A stretch of 62,298 bases of DNA, taken from Thermoplasmata archaeon (lineage in GTDB: Archaea > Thermoplasmatota > Thermoplasmata > Lutacidiplasmatales > UBA184). Every line of letters begins with the position of its first letter. Position 1 is the stretch's first letter. The translations under genes and the position numbers were made by a program. The stretch spans positions 1-62,298 of the forward strand of contig JAKASQ010000006.1 in the NCBI GenBank assembly GCA_021828195.1. Reading direction: 5' to 3'. The notes beneath the pieces are model-generated. The model was not told where the DNA came from and did no database searches. It saw nothing but the letters and a program-made list of their open reading frames with translations. Positions 17,893 to 27,021 of the stretch are shown here, one piece after another.

Positions 17893-17904
17893 GAAAAATA
17901 AAGT
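17893..17904 (-). promoter_or_regulatory. TATA box for the Rieske-like gene
   Basis: On the minus strand the block reads ctttatttttca, the most A/T-rich spot nearby. A start site ~26 bases downstream falls near 17872, between the two candidate TTG start codons. Confidence 0.45.
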
Positions 17905-18005
17905 GTTAGACTCGTACCGACCTGCTCGCCGGTTTTCCGATGGGAAGCCGAGTCCGTTCACGAGAGTGGGATCGAGCTCACGTACGTGCGACTGGAGGCG
18001 GTGTC

Positions 18006-18563
18006 CTACTTGCTTCCACGGCCGCGATGGGGCCGAGAGCGGCCGGCGTTCCCCTGGCTGCGAGATCGTTTCTTCAGTAGTCCCATCCGGCGGGCCAAGC
18101 GGCGATGGTCGTTCGCATCGACCCACTCGACCTCCAGATACACGAGAAGCTCCGCCTCCGTCATGCCCAACCGTTTCCCTTCCCGGACCGTAAATGCGTA
18201 CGCCTCGATCTCGGTCGGCGTGTCGACGTACTTCCTCTTCCGGTCGAACAGGGCTCGCCCGGCTCGGAACTGCTTGACGTGGCAGAGCTCGTGAACGACA
18301 TCGAGGTAGAGCGTGCGTGGATCGCTCGTCCTGAGGTGATGGCTGCTGACGATGAGATGGCCATCCACATCGCTCGTCCCCATGTATCCGAAAGGCGGTG
18401 AGAAGAACTCGGCCTTGAGCCCGCGAAGGATCTCTCCCGCGCTCTTCCCGAACAGTTCCCGGATCGGCGGTGCGTTCTCGAATCCTTGGAAGAATTGCTC
18501 GAACCGATGCAGTCGAATCGGGGCGCTGCGCTGGATCCGAACCCCGCGGTACGATGCGAACAC
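18006..18563 (-). CDS. Putative zincin-type metallopeptidase
   Basis: The 185-residue protein has LDVVHELCHVKQFRAG, an HExxH zinc motif at residues ~90-94, followed ~30 residues on by TEIEAYAFT, where the Glu could be the third ligand. This is the layout of short gluzincin/SprT- or ImmA-like proteins. The N-terminal part is helical; the C-terminus is basic (KKRSRSQGNAGRSRPHRGRGSK). Start is GTG at 18563. No operon partner. Confidence 0.6.
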   Translation of the reverse strand: MFASYRGVRIQRSAPIRLHRFEQFFQGFENAPPIRELFGKSAGEILRGLKAEFFSPPFGYMGTSDVDGHLIVSSHHLRTSDPRTLYLDVVHELCHVKQFRAGRALFDRKRKYVDTPTEIEAYAFTVREGKRLGMTEAELLVYLEVEWVDANDHRRLARRMGLLKKRSRSQGNAGRSRPHRGRGSK

Positions 18564-18680
18564 TCCTTCCTCGCTCCCCGAACGCGTGGACGCGCGGGTC
18601 CTCGTCGAGCCTTAGCAACTTCCCCGGGCGGCCGTGCGACTCGTGGAAACATTTCGGGGCCCCCTCCCGGGGCCAGAGAC

Positions 18681-18687
18681 CATATGC
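18681..18687 (+). promoter_or_regulatory. TATA-like element before the GT4 gene
   Basis: The block catatgc is centred about 33 bases before the GTG at 18717 and would give a short leader. Confidence 0.35.
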
Positions 18688-18716
18688 CTTTCAGGGCCTA
18701 CGAACGGTCCGCCTAG

Positions 18717-20108
18717 GTGACTGTCCCAATGCAACCCCTCAACATGTGTATCAATACCCAGACACCGCTCGTGCAATTCACCGCTGCGCAAGCCCCGCGC
18801 TCGGGGCGTCGCACGATCGCTCCGGTGGATCTCGCGACCCTGACCGAGGGCGTAGATTACCGATACTCGCCGGGAGGCGTCACGCGTATGGTGCTCCCTC
18901 TCGTTCGGCACATGCTTCACGATCAGATTTTGGATGAGGCGCACTGGGTCGCCCTCAACCCGAACGCGCCCGCGACGGTTCGTATGTCCGGGATGACACT
19001 TCACTCGGTAACGCTCGGTCCGAAGCGTATGGCGAGTTACGGCATGGTGAAGGAAGCGATCTGGGGAAGGGTTCACGGGATCGACGATACCGACTACCAC
19101 GACGACTTGCTCTGGACGGAGGCGTTCTCGGAGTATGCCTACTACAACCGCATCACGAGCGAACTCATCCGGAAACTGGACAAGAAGCACGACTTTGACG
19201 TGTTCTACATCCACGACTTCCAGCAGATCCCGATCGGCCACATGCTGACCACGCTCAAGCCGAAGATCTTCCGCTGGCACATCCCATTCGATCGCTCGAC
19301 GATCCCCCAACACTGGCACGCCCTGCTCGCGACCTACTTGAACAGCTACGATGCCATCGTGGTCAGCTCACCCCGGTACGCCGACTCGCTGAAGGCGTTC
19401 GGCTACACGGGTCGGATCGAGCACATCTATCCGTACGTAGATCCCAAAGACTACTCGGATCCCGCCGTGTCCGATGTCGCGTCCGTCTCCGAACGGTTCG
19501 GGGTGAAGGACGACGACATCGTCGCCCTCGTGGTGGCAAGGATGGACCCGGTGAAGGCCCACGATCGGGCGATCGATGCGCTCGCCGAACTCGCCTCGAG
19601 CTTCCCTCGACTGAAGCTCGTTCTGGTCGGGAACGGGAGTTTCTCGAGTTCACGCGACGGGGTCGGTCTGTCGAAATCCAGTCGCTGGCGTGCCCACCTC
19701 GAAGAGATGGTGAAGCGCTCCAAGCTCGAGGGACGGATCGTCTTCACCGGCCACCTCTCGCAACACGATCTCGACTGTTTCTATGAACGCTGCAGCTTCA
19801 CGATCCTTCCTTCCGTGCGCGAGGGCTTCGGACTCGTCGTCGTAGAGAGTTGGCTGCATCGTCGGCCCGCCATCATCAGCTCCCGTGCGGGGATCGCGGA
19901 TCTTGTCCGGGAGGGAAAGAATGGGCTCCTGTTCGACCCGGATGAGCCGGGTGCCCTGGCCCGGCAGATGCGACGACTGCTCGGCGGTCACCCCACCGAG
20001 CTCTCGAAGGGGTTGATCCGCGGGGGATCCCTCGCAGCAGAGAAGTGCTCTGTCGAGGCCGCGGTTCAGGCGGAACGCGCCCTCTTGACCGAGGTCATGG
20101 AGGCCTAG
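18717..20108 (+). CDS. GT4-family glycosyltransferase, probably trehalose-synthesis type
   Basis: The 463-residue protein has a C-terminal GT-B domain with the donor-site pattern VARMDPVKAHDRAID, VLVGNG, FTGHLSQHDL and SVREGFGLVVVESWLHRRPAI (ExxxxxE). The N-terminal half has SPGGVTRMVLPLVRHM and FDVFYIHDFQQIPIGHML followed by KIFRWHIPFD, reminiscent of TreT and trehalose-phosphate synthases. The stop codon directly abuts the MscS start, so the two form an operon, followed by a GH15 remnant. The context suggests trehalose or another compatible solute, but the acceptor is not proven. GTG 18717 or ATG 18729/18741 may start it. Confidence 0.75.
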   Translation: MTVPMQPLNMCINTQTPLVQFTAAQAPRSGRRTIAPVDLATLTEGVDYRYSPGGVTRMVLPLVRHMLHDQILDEAHWVALNPNAPATVRMSGMTLHSVTLGPKRMASYGMVKEAIWGRVHGIDDTDYHDDLLWTEAFSEYAYYNRITSELIRKLDKKHDFDVFYIHDFQQIPIGHMLTTLKPKIFRWHIPFDRSTIPQHWHALLATYLNSYDAIVVSSPRYADSLKAFGYTGRIEHIYPYVDPKDYSDPAVSDVASVSERFGVKDDDIVALVVARMDPVKAHDRAIDALAELASSFPRLKLVLVGNGSFSSSRDGVGLSKSSRWRAHLEEMVKRSKLEGRIVFTGHLSQHDLDCFYERCSFTILPSVREGFGLVVVESWLHRRPAIISSRAGIADLVREGKNGLLFDPDEPGALARQMRRLLGGHPTELSKGLIRGGSLAAEKCSVEAAVQAERALLTEVMEA

Positions 20109-20858
20109 ATGGTCGATCTGTACGCCACGCTTTGGTCCTTCGCGCTCGCCGGCCTGACCCTGCTACTGACCTGGGCGTTCGCGATGCTCGCGAGCTGGCT
20201 CATCGGCCGATTCATGCGGCAGAGCTCGCCTCAAGTGACGAGCGGCGCCCGTCGCCTAGGCGCGGTCGTCGTGTGGCTGATCGGCTCGATCCTGGCCATC
20301 CAGGAGCTCGGCGTCAGCCCGCTCATCCTGATCGTGGTGATTGCGCTCGTGGGGATCGCCGCGCTGATCGCGGTGCGGGAGCCGCTGGGGAACTATGGGG
20401 CCAAGTACTTCACCGATGTCTACACGCCGTTCAAGGTGGGGGACGCGATCCGGGTGCAGGGGTACGCCGGGAAGGTCATCGCGATCAACGCGATCACGAC
20501 CGTGCTCCTCACCGACAATGAGCAACTGATCTCGGTCCCGAACTCGGTGTTCATCACGGATGTCGTGGTCAACACCACCCCGCAGGCTTGGAAGGAGGTC
20601 ACGATCCCCATCTCGATCGGCCCGAGCATCGATCTGCCGGCGTTCGAGAGCGAGCTCTTGAAGAACCTCTCGAAGCTGAAGCTGCGTCTCGATCGGCAGT
20701 TCCCGCCGCTACTATCAACCAAGTCTCGCACTCCGCAGTCCACTGATCTGACGTTGACGGTGATGCTGCGGCGCCCCGAGGAACGGGATGCCGTGACCGT
20801 CGAGGTCAACAAGCGCGTTGCCGAAGTGCTGGAGCGCACGCGAACGAACCGCCGGTGA
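20109..20858 (+). CDS. Small-conductance mechanosensitive channel (MscS family)
   Basis: The 249-residue protein has three N-terminal membrane segments (~8-33, 50-66, 68-88), then the MscS beta domain with YTPFKVGDAIRVQGYAGKVIAINAITTVLLTDNEQLISVPNSVFITDVVVN. The C-terminal alpha/beta domain is present. It opens under membrane tension to release solutes at osmotic downshock. Its ATG follows the glycosyltransferase stop with no gap, so solute synthesis and release appear to be coupled. Confidence 0.9.
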   Translation: MVDLYATLWSFALAGLTLLLTWAFAMLASWLIGRFMRQSSPQVTSGARRLGAVVVWLIGSILAIQELGVSPLILIVVIALVGIAALIAVREPLGNYGAKYFTDVYTPFKVGDAIRVQGYAGKVIAINAITTVLLTDNEQLISVPNSVFITDVVVNTTPQAWKEVTIPISIGPSIDLPAFESELLKNLSKLKLRLDRQFPPLLSTKSRTPQSTDLTLTVMLRRPEERDAVTVEVNKRVAEVLERTRTNRR

Positions 20859-20959
20859 GCCCCGCTCGACCGTTCGCGCACGCAGGGGGACCTACGATTT
20901 TCGAGACCGAGCCGCGCCCGCTCGGGTCGGAGCTCACCCATCGGGCGACGGGCCCTTGG

Positions 20960-21230
20960 AGGAACCCTGGGACCCCGCGTTCGAACGGAACTTCCTGCTC
21001 TGCCCGTTCGGGTCGGTTGAGTCGTTCGCCAAGTCTGGACAGATGGACCGTGCGCTGAAGCATTGGCGCACGCTGCTCGATCTCGCGGGCCCTCTGCTCC
21101 TGTTCTCGGAGGGGTTCGACCCTGCCTCGAATCGACCTCTCGGCAACTATCTCCAGGCGCTCACGCACATCGGCGTCCTCGGAACGGCGTTCGCCCTCGG
21201 ACTCGTCGGGTCCGAGGACCAGGGCTATTG
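20960..21230 (+). pseudogene. GH15 (trehalase/glucoamylase) C-terminal fragment
   Basis: Within an open frame the segment AFERNFLLCPFGSVESFAKSGQ, then RTLLDLAGPLLLFSEGFDP, then PLGNYLQALTHIGVLGTAFALG is the C-terminal end of the GH15 catalytic barrel. Only about 85 of the usual ~600 residues remain. Thermoplasma trehalases belong to GH15, which fits the upstream GT4-MscS pair. The N-terminus was lost by deletion directly after the MscS gene. Confidence 0.7.
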
Positions 21231-21431
21231 GGTCACCGCCGCGTTCAGCACCTTCGGTTCAGCCTACGGGCGTCGGAGAGTGACTAGGAGCTAGGCATGA
21301 GGAATGGGGGTGCAACCTCCGAGTCTTGAACGAGGCGCTACGGCGATACTCCGCCGCGCGACGGGCGGCCCGTCCCATCGCCCGAGCGTGGGGTGTCTCT
21401 AAGTTGGTACACGGCTTCCCGAGGGCTCGTA

Positions 21432-21953
21432 ATGGCAACCCGTGATACGATCCGCATCCGCCGGATCCGTCCCGAGGACTGGGACGCGCTCCGCATCCTT
21501 CGGCTTGCGGCACTGGAGACCGATCCGCTCGCCTTTGGGAGCAACCTGCGCCGAGAACAGGAATCCGATCCCCAGAAGTGGAAGAATTGGGCGACCCGTG
21601 GAAGCACCGGAGCTCGAGAAGCCATCTACGTCGCGGAGAACGAACCCGGCCAGCTGGTCGGCATGATCGGCAGCTTCACCGAGGACGGGCAGCCGCACGT
21701 TTGGGGGATGTGGGTCCACCCCAAGGGCCGAGGGAAGGGGACCGGTGGCCGAATGTTGGACCAGCTCATGAGTTGGCTTGCGTCGGCCGCTCCCGCTCGA
21801 ACCGTCCTCCTCGAGGTCAACCCGAGCCAGGAGGCGGCGAGCGCTCTCTACGTGGGGCGAGGGTTTGTGCGGACGGGGCGAACACGGCCTCTGGGGCACA
21901 GCCCTCCCGCGATCGTTGAGGAGATGGCCCGGAAGCCAGCCGTTCCCGGGTAA
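21432..21953 (+). CDS. GNAT-family N-acetyltransferase
   Basis: The protein has about 173 residues from the ATG at 21432 (MATRDTIRIRRIRPEDWDALR). The acetyl-CoA site is MWVHPKGRGKGTGGRMLDQLMSWL, followed by VLLEVNPSQEAASALYVGRGFV. This is a typical RimI/PA4866-like layout. Its substrate is unknown. Confidence 0.8.
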   Translation: MATRDTIRIRRIRPEDWDALRILRLAALETDPLAFGSNLRREQESDPQKWKNWATRGSTGAREAIYVAENEPGQLVGMIGSFTEDGQPHVWGMWVHPKGRGKGTGGRMLDQLMSWLASAAPARTVLLEVNPSQEAASALYVGRGFVRTGRTRPLGHSPPAIVEEMARKPAVPG

Positions 21954-21959
21954 CCCCGA

Positions 21960-22320
21960 GAACCATGGTCTGCCCTGGGGCTACGGGGGGGTCCTGCTTC
22001 TGGCGCGCGCGATGGGTCGCCAATCCGTCGATGCTAGCCTCGTTCTCCTCGGTCCGATACGCTTCGAATCCTTCGGCCCCCTTCACGGCGGCCCACTTCG
22101 TGAGCGTCGTGCGGCGAGTCTCGAGGAGGTGGGCACTCGTCTCGTTCCCGCTTCCCGTGAGGTCGAGGTACCCGAGCTCCGGGGCGAGAGAACCTTCCGT
22201 GCATCGAGCGCCTTGGGAGAGACGTTGATGGGGGCGCTCGGGCTCAGCAGCGGCGTCGCGACGAAGAAGACCTGCTGGCGACCCCGAAACGATTGAAGCT
22301 CTAGACGGAAGTTGCGAGTG
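21960..22320 (-). pseudogene. Pyridoxamine 5'-phosphate oxidase (PPOX)-family protein, frameshifted
   Basis: One minus-strand frame reads RNFRLELQSFRGRQQVFFVATPLL then INVSPKALDARKVLSP; the next frame continues LGYLDLTGSGNETSAHLLETRRTTL. Joined, these are the N-terminal two thirds of the FMN-binding split-barrel family, which normally reads NVSPKG, YLDLTGSGNET, AHL. At least one frameshift lies near 22160 and another downstream. The surrounding stretch 21954-22843 holds no intact gene. Confidence 0.65.
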
Positions 22321-22418
22321 CGCTTCTCCCGTTCCGGATGGGCCACCCTCTCGGGGCGCATACCCGTTGCGTTTTGGGGTTCCCGGCTCTGTATTCCCGA
22401 TCGATGCGACTCGGATCT

Positions 22419-22735
22419 CATCCAATGAGTTCCGTGTCGGTCGATTCGATCGGTTCGTCGGCCAACCCCTCGACTCGCTCGAGGAACTCTCGCGTGTGGG
22501 GAAGCGTGCGATGGCGCACGTATGCGCTCCCCTCAATTCAAAGCGAGGGGATGAGGAACGACCGGGGATCGTTTACCGCACGAAACTCCTGTGCGCTCAG
22601 ACACTTCGCCTCGCCGCGGACCGGCCCGAGGGTGCCGGGGACCACATCGAGGAGAAGTTTCTCATTCCCAGCCCGGGCATGAAGTCGCGTGGAGACCGGG
22701 TACTCCTCCGTAAGGAACTCTCCCGCCGCGCTCAT
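22419..22735 (-). pseudogene. Hypothetical protein interrupted by an in-frame TGA
   Basis: A frame from 22735 (MSAAGEFLTEEYPVSTR) runs to a TGA at 22538-22540 and continues in the same frame (SAYVRHRTLPHTREFLERVEGLADEP) to a TGA at 22419. Protein-like composition persists on both sides of the first stop, so I read it as one gene of ~104 codons broken by a nonsense mutation. No family is recognised. Confidence 0.35.
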
Positions 22736-22843
22736 TCTCTCCGCGGAAGTGCTCCTCGCCGGGGTCTGGTCCGAAGCACGCCTCCGTTAGGGAATCCTTC
22801 GGATTCCGCCACTCTTATCTCGGCGATCGGCTCGAGCGTGGGG

Positions 22844-23239
22844 ATGGCTCGGGTCAAGGTCGAGTTCGTCTACAGCGGATTGCGCACCCGCAACCTCGCC
22901 CGATCGCTCCGGTTCTACCAGAAGCTCGGCTTCCGGGTCTACCGGCGCGGGCAGATGGGACATGGAGGCCGCTGGATCCACCTCTCGTTCCCGGGTGCGG
23001 CTCAGCGACTGGAGCTCAATTTCTACCCCCGAGCGAACCGGTTCTTCGAGCCCATCCGCAAGGGCACCGAGTTCGATCACTTCGGCTTTCGCGTGTCCAA
23101 CGTAGAGGCCTGGGAAAAGGAGCTGCACCGGCGAAGGCTCCCGATCGTGGCTCGAATCCGCGAGGAGCACGAAAATCTTGTGTACACTCGGGACCCGGAC
23201 GGCAACTGGATCGAGTTCTTCGGCCCGGTTCCGGAATAG
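22844..23239 (+). CDS. VOC-family protein (glyoxalase-like)
   Basis: The 131-residue protein has EFVYSGLRTRNLARSLRFYQKLGFRVYRR, then FDHFGFRVSNVEAWEKELHRRRLPI, and ends YTRDPDGNWIEFFGP, the standard VOC modules with the final metal-binding Glu. A TATA-like cttatct about 26 bases before the ATG supports this start over the longer frame from 22367. Function within the superfamily cannot be assigned. Confidence 0.8.
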   Translation: MARVKVEFVYSGLRTRNLARSLRFYQKLGFRVYRRGQMGHGGRWIHLSFPGAAQRLELNFYPRANRFFEPIRKGTEFDHFGFRVSNVEAWEKELHRRRLPIVARIREEHENLVYTRDPDGNWIEFFGPVPE

Positions 23240-23241
23240 CT

Positions 23242-24318
23242 CTAGCGTCCGGGAGGGGGGCGCGCCGGCGGGAACGACACTAGTCGATCACCGCCACCGG
23301 GGAGCCCGGCCAAGTGCTGTCGCATCGAGAGCGGGCGAAGGGGTCGATCCGCGAACGCGAGGTCGAGCGCCTCATCGAACGAGTGCAACCTTACGTCGAC
23401 GAGTTTGCGGATCTCGTTCTCTCGGCACGTCACCTCGGTGCTCATGCCATCGACCAGGAGTCGGGCCATCGGTGCGGAAACGCTCGTGATGAACCCGACC
23501 CAATGGGATGAGAGCCGGGGAGTCAGGAGCGGCGTAGAGAGTATCCAAGATCGGGCTCCGAGCCGGTCACCGATGCGATGGAGCATCTCGTAGTACGGGA
23601 GGACATCGGGTCCCCCCACGTCGAACCCACATCCAGAGGTCTGTGGTTCGAACAGGCAACCAACGAGATATTCGACCAGATCGTCCAGTGCGATCGGCTG
23701 GCACCGGGTCCGTATCCATTGAGGACATATCATTGCGGGGAGTCGCTCGACGAGCTGCACCATCATCTCGAATGACACACCGCCGGCGCCGAGGATGATC
23801 GCGGTCCGCAAGGTCGTTAGGGAGGGCGAGCCGCTCGCGAGGATCTCTTCCACCTCTTGCCGGCTCTCGAGATGCGGCGACGGCGCGTTCGATCCCCGTC
23901 CTAGCCCACCGACATAGATGATCCGTTCCACACCGGCACGAGTGGCGGCGCGGACGGTGTTGCGGGCGATCTGCCGGTCGAGGTGTGCGAAGTCCACCGA
24001 TCGGTCGCGGCTCGCCATCGAGTGGACGAGATAGTACACGGTTCCGGCGCCTTTGAATGCGTCGGTCAATTCGGAGGGGTCCAGCAGATCCCCGGCTACG
24101 CGCACGAGCCCCGGGGGCGAGGGCCGGGGCGTGCCTTGCGGACGAACGAGCGCTCGCACGGGACGGCCGCGGGCGAGCAGGGCCTCTGTGACCCGGCGCC
24201 CCACGAAGCCGGTCGCGCCCAGCACGAGGATGGGGTTTGCTCGGGGTTCGGGCACGGCCGTGCCAATCCCTCGAAGGAGATGGCCTATCGGGGCGGGGAT
24301 ACGGGACGGTTCGAGCAC
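23242..24318 (-). CDS. NAD(P)-binding epimerase/reductase-like protein (atypical SDR)
   Basis: The 358-residue protein has LVLGATGFVGRRVTEALLARG (residues ~31-51) as nucleotide-binding motif, then RVAGDLLDPSELTDAFKGAGTVYYLVHSM, and VERIIYVGGLG. The tail DVLPYYEMLHRIGDRLG matches the YwnB/NmrA-like SDR group acting on quinone- or lipid-related substrates. The catalytic Tyr-x3-Lys is not obvious. It converges on the VOC gene with a 2-base gap. Confidence 0.8.
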   Translation of the reverse strand: MLEPSRIPAPIGHLLRGIGTAVPEPRANPILVLGATGFVGRRVTEALLARGRPVRALVRPQGTPRPSPPGLVRVAGDLLDPSELTDAFKGAGTVYYLVHSMASRDRSVDFAHLDRQIARNTVRAATRAGVERIIYVGGLGRGSNAPSPHLESRQEVEEILASGSPSLTTLRTAIILGAGGVSFEMMVQLVERLPAMICPQWIRTRCQPIALDDLVEYLVGCLFEPQTSGCGFDVGGPDVLPYYEMLHRIGDRLGARSWILSTPLLTPRLSSHWVGFITSVSAPMARLLVDGMSTEVTCRENEIRKLVDVRLHSFDEALDLAFADRPLRPLSMRQHLAGLPGGGDRLVSFPPARPPPGR

Positions 24319-24366
24319 GGCGGGTCGAGACCCCGCGCACGGTGAGAATGGGCTGCGAGCGCGATC

Positions 24367-24690
24367 CTACAGCTTCTTCAGAGCGTCCGAGACGTCGTTG
24401 ACGAGCGAGTGGATGTCCTTCTTCAGGCGGTCGAGGGCCCTCCTCGTGGCACCCGATGGGTCTTTCGCCAGGGCATCGGCGTGCGCGGCCGCCTGCTTCG
24501 AGAGCTTCGCAGTAGCCTCGGCGAGATCCTTCACCGCCTTCTTGGTCTCTCGGAGGACCTCGTCGACGGGGTCCGAGGAGTTTGACTTCGGGCTTCCGGG
24601 CATCGACGCGCTCGTGGTGAATCCGCAAGAAGGGCACACGTTCGTTCCTTCGGGAAGCGCGACTCCGCAGTGAGCGCAGTACATGGGCAT
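24367..24690 (-). CDS. Zinc-ribbon plus coiled-coil protein
   Basis: Starting at the ATG at 24690 the ~107-residue protein has an N-terminal zinc ribbon MYCAHCGVALPEGTNVCPSCGF (two CxxC), a short linker, then a charged helical stretch (residues ~45-105: VDEVLRETKKAVKDLAEATAKL and following) likely to form a coiled coil. Zinc-ribbon adaptors of this kind are common in archaea and have no general function. A TATA-like gtacttac lies ~29 bases upstream. It is divergent from the ABC exporter. Confidence 0.65.
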   Translation of the reverse strand: MPMYCAHCGVALPEGTNVCPSCGFTTSASMPGSPKSNSSDPVDEVLRETKKAVKDLAEATAKLSKQAAAHADALAKDPSGATRRALDRLKKDIHSLVNDVSDALKKL

Positions 24691-24874
24691 CCCCAGAAGG
24701 GGTACCGCCTCGCCCGTACTTACGGACGGTGGGCATCCCTTGAAGCGAGACTTCCAACCTCGAAGACACCGCGACAGCGTTGGAACCGACTCTACGCTGC
24801 GTGGAGGCGTTCCCGGCTCCGGCTTCGAAATGGTCAAGTTGAGCGCTGGATTCGCCGCAGGCTACCGAGCGACC

Positions 24875-25924
24875 ATGCCTTCCGATCAGATTGCCTTGGA
24901 GACCTTCGATCTGGGATACGCGTACGCTCGGGGACGGTTCGCCATCCGACATCTCAACATCGACTTGCACCGGGGAGAGGTCTTGGGGCTGCTCGGCCGC
25001 AATGGCGCGGGCAAGACCACCACCGTCCGACTCCTCACGACGCTGCTACCCCCGACCGAAGGAACCGCTCTCGTCCTAGGTCAGGATGTTCGGTACGGTG
25101 GGCGAGCCCTCCGCTCACGCCTTGGGGTCGTGCTCCAGGCTGAGTCGCTCGATTTCGTAACGGTCGAACGGAATCTCACGCTCTACGCGTTTCTCTGGGG
25201 CGTACCTCGGGAGGTGGCGAAGAGCCGGGCCGAGGAGATGATCGAGCTCTTCGAGCTCGGAGAGGCTCGGCGTCGCAAACCGTGGGCCCTCTCGGGGGGA
25301 GAGCGGCGCCGCTTCCAGGTGGCGCGGGAGCTCATGCACGACATGGAGATCCTGTTCCTGGACGAGCCGACCGTCGGCTTGGACGCGATCGCGCGGCGCC
25401 GGATCCTGCGCTACCTGAAGGAGCGGGCCCGGCACGGTCTATCGATTGTGTTCACGACGCACATCCTCCACGAGGCCGACATGCTGTGCGACCGGATCGC
25501 GGTGTTCCACCTCGGTCAGCTCCTCGCGCTGGACACCGCCGAGAAGCTCAAGCGCAAGCACGCCGGAGCGCGAGAAGTGTCGGTCACGTTCACTGCCCCG
25601 CCCGCACCCGAAGTGCGCACGGAGCTCGCGCGCGAGCTCGAAGCCCGTGGTGCCGTTCTTCTGGAACGGGTAGAGGACCTCGGCGCCCCCGAGACGAAGG
25701 TCGCGTTCTTGGCACCCCATGCCGAAGAGATGCTGCCGTGGCTCAGCCACTGGGCCCAGTCCCACTCGCTCGAGCTCGAGCGGATGGCCGTGGAGGAGGC
25801 AACGCTCGAGGCCGCGTTCCTCGGGATGATCGGAGACCTCGATCCGGCATCCACCGAAGAGGCGAAGGACCGCGACCGATCCTCTGGCGCACTCCCCCCG
25901 GGGCGCATCGGGGGACTCACGTGA
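24875..25924 (+). CDS. ABC transporter ATP-binding protein (DrrA-like, second copy)
   Basis: From the ATG at 24875 (MPSDQIALETFDLGYAYARG) the ~349-residue ATPase has Walker A GRNGAGKTT, Q-loop VVLQAESLDF, signature SGGERRRFQVAR, Walker B ILFLDEPTVGLD and FTTHILHEADMLCDRI, then a DrrA-type C-terminal domain. It closely parallels the copy at 16297-17256, including the YxxLWGxPR segment. Its last codons overlap the permease start (GTGA). Confidence 0.9.
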   Translation: MPSDQIALETFDLGYAYARGRFAIRHLNIDLHRGEVLGLLGRNGAGKTTTVRLLTTLLPPTEGTALVLGQDVRYGGRALRSRLGVVLQAESLDFVTVERNLTLYAFLWGVPREVAKSRAEEMIELFELGEARRRKPWALSGGERRRFQVARELMHDMEILFLDEPTVGLDAIARRRILRYLKERARHGLSIVFTTHILHEADMLCDRIAVFHLGQLLALDTAEKLKRKHAGAREVSVTFTAPPAPEVRTELARELEARGAVLLERVEDLGAPETKVAFLAPHAEEMLPWLSHWAQSHSLELERMAVEEATLEAAFLGMIGDLDPASTEEAKDRDRSSGALPPGRIGGLT

Positions 25925-26694
25925 AACTTCCACCGGTGCTCCGGTTGGTGGTTCGGAACTTCGCGTCGAACCTGGACCCTCTGACCATCATCATACGCTT
26001 CGGCCAACCGGTCATCACGATCGTCGTCCTCGGCACGATGTTCAGTTCAATCATCTCCACCAACGTGACCGGCGGAGGATCGTACACGGCGTTCCTGGTC
26101 CCCGGGATGATCGCCTTCCAGATGATCACCGGAGGGGTGGTCTCGGGGAACCTGTTTTGGCTCGACCGCCGGTGGGCGATGGTGGAGCAGATCTTCTCGG
26201 GGCCTTTCCGTCGTTCTGAGTACCTCGGCGGGCTCGTGCTCACCACGCTCCTCTTCGCGCTCGTGGGAGTCGGCATCATGATGCTGGTCGGGCTTCCGTT
26301 CATCGGCATCCCCTCGCTCTCCCCGCTGGGTGTAGCCACGGTCCTCCTCACCGTCGCTCTCGGGAGCATCTTCTTCGCGGGGCTCCTGATCACGCTCGGG
26401 ACCCGACTGCGCTCGGCGAACGCCTACTTCACCATCCAGTCGTTCCTCCAGCTGTTCGTCATCTTCCTCTCCACGGTCTATTACCCCATCACCCCGAACA
26501 CCCCGAAGGCCCTCGCGGTGGTCTTCTACGCCAACCCACTCACCTACGCGGCGAACACGATCCGGGACGCGTTCGGCGGCACGCTGGGGGTCGTCGACCT
26601 CCAATCGCTCGGAGTGCTCGGCGCGCTGGCCCTGGTCGCCTTCGGAGCGGCCATCTGGGGGTTCCGGACCATGGAGCTCGGGCCAATCCAGTGA
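25921..26694 (+). CDS. ABC-2 type transporter permease (second copy)
   Basis: The GTG at 25921 overlaps the ATPase stop by four bases. The ~257-residue permease has about six membrane segments and the ABC-2 motifs YTAFLVPGMIAFQMITGGVVSGNLFWLDRRWAMVEQ and FYANPLTYAANTIRDAFGG. It is paralogous to the permease at 15543-16349. Substrate unknown. Confidence 0.9.
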   Translation: MKLPPVLRLVVRNFASNLDPLTIIIRFGQPVITIVVLGTMFSSIISTNVTGGGSYTAFLVPGMIAFQMITGGVVSGNLFWLDRRWAMVEQIFSGPFRRSEYLGGLVLTTLLFALVGVGIMMLVGLPFIGIPSLSPLGVATVLLTVALGSIFFAGLLITLGTRLRSANAYFTIQSFLQLFVIFLSTVYYPITPNTPKALAVVFYANPLTYAANTIRDAFGGTLGVVDLQSLGVLGALALVAFGAAIWGFRTMELGPIQ

Positions 26695-26824
26695 GAGGCT
26701 GCCGCTCACGTTCGCCGGAAATGGGCGAGCACGTTCTCGGGAAGTTTCCGTTGCCATCGTTGGTCCCGCTCGCATCCCCCAAGATCCCCCGACTCGGCAT
26801 CCCGTCCGGACCCAAGTCGGGTTT

Positions 26825-27021
26825 CTACCAGTCGTACTGCGATCGCAGGTCCTGACCGTGATCCAGGACGGATTTGAGGTCCATCAGGAAGTACTGCCAT
26901 CCTTGGATGGCCCCGCCGTAGAGGTCGACCCATCGCTCCTGCTTCGGAAAGCCCGAGTGCGTGAGCTTCACCACGGTTCCGGCGTTCTTGGGCGCAATCT
27001 CCAGCTTCAGCCGGGTCACTA
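26825..27021 (-). pseudogene. SRPBCC (AHSA1-like) protein, C-terminal fragment cut by an IS element
   Basis: The last ~60 residues read VTRLKLEIAPKNAGTVVKLTHSGFP and then GAIQGWQYFLMDLKSVLDHG, the C-terminal strands and long helix of the Bet v1/START-like fold. The N-terminal two thirds are absent: the frame is cut at the TA target site of the IS630 element at 27020. The other flank of the IS does not restore the gene, so a deletion or second rearrangement occurred. Confidence 0.7.

Noticed and set aside
25282-25920. Extended N-terminus of the second ABC permease
   Set aside because: It lies within the ATPase gene in another frame; the GTG at 25921 with GTGA overlap gives the normal permease length.
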